From an uncultured Collinsella sp. (GTDB lineage Bacteria > Actinomycetota > Coriobacteriia > Coriobacteriales > Coriobacteriaceae): a stretch of 7,608 nt of DNA. Positions 5,881 through 7,608 of this stretch are shown here, in pieces. Each line of letters opens with the position of its first letter. Position 1 is the stretch's first letter. The translations under genes were made by a program, and so were the position numbers. The stretch is from NCBI GenBank assembly GCA_900548515.1, contig URKU01000092.1, forward strand, positions 1 through 7,608, in the 5' to 3' direction. The notes beneath the pieces are model-generated. The model saw only the letters and a list, made by a program, of their open reading frames with translations. It was not told where the DNA came from and searched no databases.

Positions 5881-7005
5881 ATGGACATCAAGACGATTGG
5901 CGTTGAGGAATGGCTCAACGTTTGGGAGAAGAGCGCCACGTGGGACATCGCCCAGTCGACGATCTCGTCGCTCACCATGGGCGAGCTGCGCGCGCTCGAT
6001 GAACAGGACGGCGCCACGTTCTACGAGCGCCTGGACCGCGAGAAGATGAACTACGGCTGGATCGAGGGCTCGCCGGAGTTTAAGGCCGTGGTTGCCAAGC
6101 TGTATCGTCGGGAGGTCAATCCCGATCACATTCTGCAGACCAATGGCTGCACGGGCGCTAACCTCAACGCCATCATGGCTGTGGTCGAGCCCGGCGACCA
6201 TGTTATCGCCGAGTGGCCCACCTACGCGCCGCTCTACGAGATTCCGCGCACGCTGGGCGCCGAGGTCGAGTATTGGGAGCTTCGCGAGGAACTCGGCTGG
6301 AAGCCCGATATCGAGGAACTCAAGCGCTTGGTGCGTCCCAACACCAAGCTTATCTGCATAAACAACGCATCTAACCCCATCGGTACGGTGCTCGTTGCCG
6401 ATATGCTCGGCCAGATTGCCGAGATCGCCCGCTCGGTGGGCGCCTACGTGCTGTGCGACGAGGTATATCTGCCGCTCGAAAACACTGAGTCCTTTATGTC
6501 GATGGTCGACGTGTACGAGAAGGCCATTGTCACCAACTCGTTGTCGAAGACCTATTCGACACCTGCGGCCCGCGTGGGCTGGGTCCTGGCCGACAAAGAG
6601 GTGTCCAACCGCATCCGTACCTATCGCGATTACACCATGATCTGCGGCGGCGTGTTCAACGATGCTCTGGCGACCTATGTGCTTGAGCACAAGGATAAGA
6701 TTCTCGAGCGCAATCGCAAGATCGTGTTTGGCAACCGCGATATCGCGCAGGCTTGGATCGATACGCAGCATCGCGTTTCCTGGACGGCCCCGCAGGGCGT
6801 GTCCACCTCGTTTATCCAGCTGGATATTCCCGAGGATGACGAGGAGTTCTGCAGGCGCCTGCTGTCCGAGAGGGGAGTGCTGCTGGTCCCCGGTAGCCGT
6901 TTTGAGCTTCCCTGCGGCGCACGCCTGGGCTACTGCGCGAGCGAGGACGTTCTGCGCGAGGGCCTGAGGCTTTTGGGCGAGGCACTGGCGGAGTTCGATC
7001 GCTAG
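5881..7005 (+). CDS. Class I/II PLP-dependent aminotransferase, possibly ArcT-like
   Basis: This is a fold-type-I PLP aminotransferase of 374 residues, a normal length. Visible landmarks are the ring-stacking aromatic in WPTY (112-115), NASNPIG (162-168) with cofactor-contacting Asn165, LCDEVY (191-196) with Asp193 for the pyridine nitrogen and Tyr196, SLSKTYS (220-226) with the Schiff-base Lys223, Arg231 in ARVGW, and Arg348, the probable substrate-carboxylate arginine. All key residues are intact. The substrate cannot be read from the sequence. Some lactobacilli, such as Lactobacillus sakei, carry a putative transaminase gene arcT in their arginine deiminase cluster, and the position here, 149 bp after arcA and before a second arcA, makes a similar role plausible. 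It may be read through from arcA past the hairpin at 5792-5825, and it ends at its own strong terminator. Codon use is less extreme than in arcA. Confidence 0.93.
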   Translation: MDIKTIGVEEWLNVWEKSATWDIAQSTISSLTMGELRALDEQDGATFYERLDREKMNYGWIEGSPEFKAVVAKLYRREVNPDHILQTNGCTGANLNAIMAVVEPGDHVIAEWPTYAPLYEIPRTLGAEVEYWELREELGWKPDIEELKRLVRPNTKLICINNASNPIGTVLVADMLGQIAEIARSVGAYVLCDEVYLPLENTESFMSMVDVYEKAIVTNSLSKTYSTPAARVGWVLADKEVSNRIRTYRDYTMICGGVFNDALATYVLEHKDKILERNRKIVFGNRDIAQAWIDTQHRVSWTAPQGVSTSFIQLDIPEDDEEFCRRLLSERGVLLVPGSRFELPCGARLGYCASEDVLREGLRLLGEALAEFDR

Positions 7006-7054
7006 GATTCCGATGGTCTTCGGGGGCCTTATCCAAATTAGCCGAAGATAATCG

Positions 7055-7095
7055 AAAACGGACCCGTTTCCCTAGTGAAGCGGGTCCGTTTTTCT
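7055..7095 (+). terminator. Intrinsic terminator of the aminotransferase gene
   Basis: A 16-bp stem with one G-U pair (7055-7070 with 7077-7092) and a 6-nt loop CCTAGT ends in GTTTTTCT. The left arm begins with AAAA, so the hairpin also ends in a T-run on the minus strand and could act in both directions. It lies 49 bp after the stop codon. Confidence 0.92.
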
Positions 7096-7172
7096 ATACC
7101 GAGAAGTCAAGTTGTTACAAATGGGGCCGTAAAGCGAGGCGGTATCCGCTGGGCCTTATACTGAGTTTCCGG

Positions 7173-7203
7173 TGAACGGTATCAAGCGTCTGGTAAACGG
7201 TAA
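7173..7203 (-). promoter_or_regulatory. Distal pair of ACCGTT-type sites, minus orientation
   Basis: The plus strand reads TGAACGGTAT (7173-7182) and TAAACGGTAA (7194-7203), whose cores start exactly 21 bp apart, the same spacing as the promoter-proximal pairs but on the opposite strand. The first is part of the 12-mer GTGAACGGTATC also found at 4027-4038. It may be a distal binding site for the regulator of arcA or serve a minus-strand promoter. Confidence 0.5.
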
Positions 7204-7217
7204 TTTATTTATCAGAA

Positions 7218-7257
7218 ATGAATAGGACAAACTTTTTTCTGAATAAAAATGAAAATG
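7218..7257 (+). promoter_or_regulatory. Tandem TGAATA repeats, ARG-box-like, second copy
   Basis: TGAATA starts at 7219 and 7240, again 21 bp apart, and lies within 2 bp of the same distance from the arcA start codon as the pair at 4130/4151. The second, TGAATAAAAATGAA, matches 14 of 18 positions of the AhrC consensus as I recall it. An ArgR-type site is plausible but unproven. Confidence 0.4.
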
Positions 7258-7426
7258 GTTGAGACGCGGTGTGAACCGCTAATTCTATTCATAGCTTTAT
7301 TGGAAATATGCAATTTGAGGATGGTTTAACAAAGTTTAGTTCCATTTGATTTTAGGATTAAAACGCGTTTAAGCACGTAAATACGCTTTATTAAGATGAA
7401 GTGTGCCATGTGTGAAGTATATGTGT

Positions 7427-7457
7427 ATGCCGTTCACCCCCTATAAAAAACCGTTCG
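7427..7457 (+). promoter_or_regulatory. Direct-repeat operator upstream of the second arcA
   Basis: ATGCCGTTCA (7427-7436) and AAACCGTTCG (7448-7457) have CCGTTC cores 21 bp apart in direct orientation. The second site starts 40 bp before the -10. Both distances equal those of the first arcA, although the 14 bp between the cores have diverged. The block from the second site into the -35 (7450-7471) differs at one base from 4363-4384. Confidence 0.6.
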
Positions 7458-7466
7458 GGGGCAAGG

Positions 7467-7495
7467 TGGAAGTATGAGCTGATTTTGGATATAAA
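7467..7495 (+). promoter_or_regulatory. Promoter of the second arcA
   Basis: TATAAA (7490-7495), inside the conserved block TTTGGATATAA, is preceded after 17 bp by TGGAAG (7467-7472), a weak -35. This is the same arrangement as at the first arcA. Transcription would start near 7502, about 76 nt before the start codon. Confidence 0.6.
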
Positions 7496-7512
7496 TATGT
7501 CGTCAGCAATAA

Positions 7513-7531
7513 CGCCTCACACGGAGGGGCG
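7513..7531 (+). other. Leader hairpin 1 of the second arcA
   Basis: CGCCTC (7513-7518) pairs with GGGGCG (7526-7531), 6 bp with one G-U and a 7-nt loop. It corresponds in place to the hairpin at 4425-4449 but has a different stem sequence. Confidence 0.5.
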
Positions 7532-7541
7532 CTAACGAATC

Positions 7542-7557
7542 GGCCCTGACAAGGGCC
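7542..7557 (+). other. Leader hairpin 2 of the second arcA
   Basis: GGCCCT-GACA-AGGGCC is a perfect 6-bp stem with a 4-nt loop, at the position of the GGCC-GAAA-GGCC hairpin of the first copy. The stem is extended by two pairs through changes on both sides, which is covariation-like support for the RNA structure. Confidence 0.6.
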
Positions 7558-7608
7558 CGAAAGAAAGGTAGGAGGCCATGACGAAAGGTCTGCACGTGCC
7601 TTCCGAGA
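7554..7608 (+). repeat. 55-bp direct repeat, copy 2
   Basis: This is identical to 4466-4520 and is cut by the window edge, so the full repeat is at least 55 bp and probably longer. Confidence 0.97.
7578..7608 (+). CDS. arcA: Start of a second arginine deiminase gene (partial)
   Basis: Only the first ten codons and one further base lie in the window. They encode MTKGLHVPSE, identical at the DNA level to the start of the first arcA, and the promoter, leader and ribosome site upstream are also shared. A second full-length arcA is the likeliest reading. A truncated copy or a recent partial duplication cannot be excluded from 31 bases. Whether the product is the same enzyme or a diverged paralogue is unknown. 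Confidence 0.8.
   Translation, partial: MTKGLHVPSE

Larger units (their letters stand above)
7006..7577. other. Intergenic region between the aminotransferase gene and the second arcA
   Basis: This 572-bp stretch holds the aminotransferase terminator, a distal pair of inverted ACCGTT-type sites, an AT-rich middle (about 7200-7440), and then the operator pair, promoter and leader of the second arcA, each listed separately. Minor palindromes are GCGGT-GTGA-ACCGC (7266-7279) and AAACGCGTTT (7361-7370). I see no convincing gene. Its layout mirrors the region upstream of the first arcA. Confidence 0.7.

Noticed and set aside
5779..6771. A 330-codon open frame on the minus strand opposite the aminotransferase gene
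   Set aside because: No family motif is visible and no ribosome site was found; it is explained by codon bias of the plus-strand gene, whose catalytic residues are all intact.
7266..7370. Small palindromes GCGGT-GTGA-ACCGC and AAACGCGTTT
   Set aside because: Neither recurs upstream of the first arcA or is linked to a promoter element, so chance is the simplest explanation.
1..7608. CRISPR arrays, tRNA or rRNA genes, insertion sequences, phage attachment sites
   Set aside because: No regularly spaced repeats, cloverleaf-like sequence, transposase frame or terminal inverted repeats were found on reading both strands.

Overview
The window looks like part of a gut-type actinobacterial chromosome, most likely class Coriobacteriia and Collinsella-like. 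This rests on protein character, GC-rich coding DNA beside AT-rich intergenic DNA, and family recall; no search could be run.

The left half is on the minus strand. It holds a 23S rRNA uracil-5-methyltransferase of the RlmD/RumA type (104-1417) and, upstream of it, polyphosphate kinase Ppk1 (1531-3933). A strong intrinsic terminator (1466-1507) lies between them. Ppk1 has a long Pro/Glu/Ala-rich and basic C-terminal tail. It also has Leu where E. coli PPK has His454.

The right half is on the plus strand and belongs to arginine catabolism: a complete arginine deiminase gene arcA (4490-5731) with very strong GC-ending codon bias, a class I/II PLP aminotransferase (5881-7005) that may be ArcT-like, and the first 31 bases of a second arcA (7578 to the window edge). 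The start of the second arcA and the 24 bases before it are identical to the first copy, 55 bp in all.

The most interesting part is the regulatory DNA. The two arcA genes have long upstream regions (511 and 572 bp) with the same architecture although much of their sequence has diverged. Each has (1) a distal GTGAACGGTATC element, (2) two TGAATA repeats 21 bp apart at about -360/-340 from the start codon, resembling tandem ARG boxes, (3) two CCGTTC sites in direct orientation exactly 21 bp apart, (4) a TATAA-type -10 exactly 40 bp downstream of the second site and paired with a poor -35, and (5) a leader of about 75 nt with two hairpins whose stems differ in sequence yet still pair, next to an identical Shine-Dalgarno region. 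The simplest reading is a duplicated, strongly expressed and regulated arcA promoter module, activated by an unidentified regulator that binds ACCGTTC repeats. One such site also faces the divergent ppk promoter.
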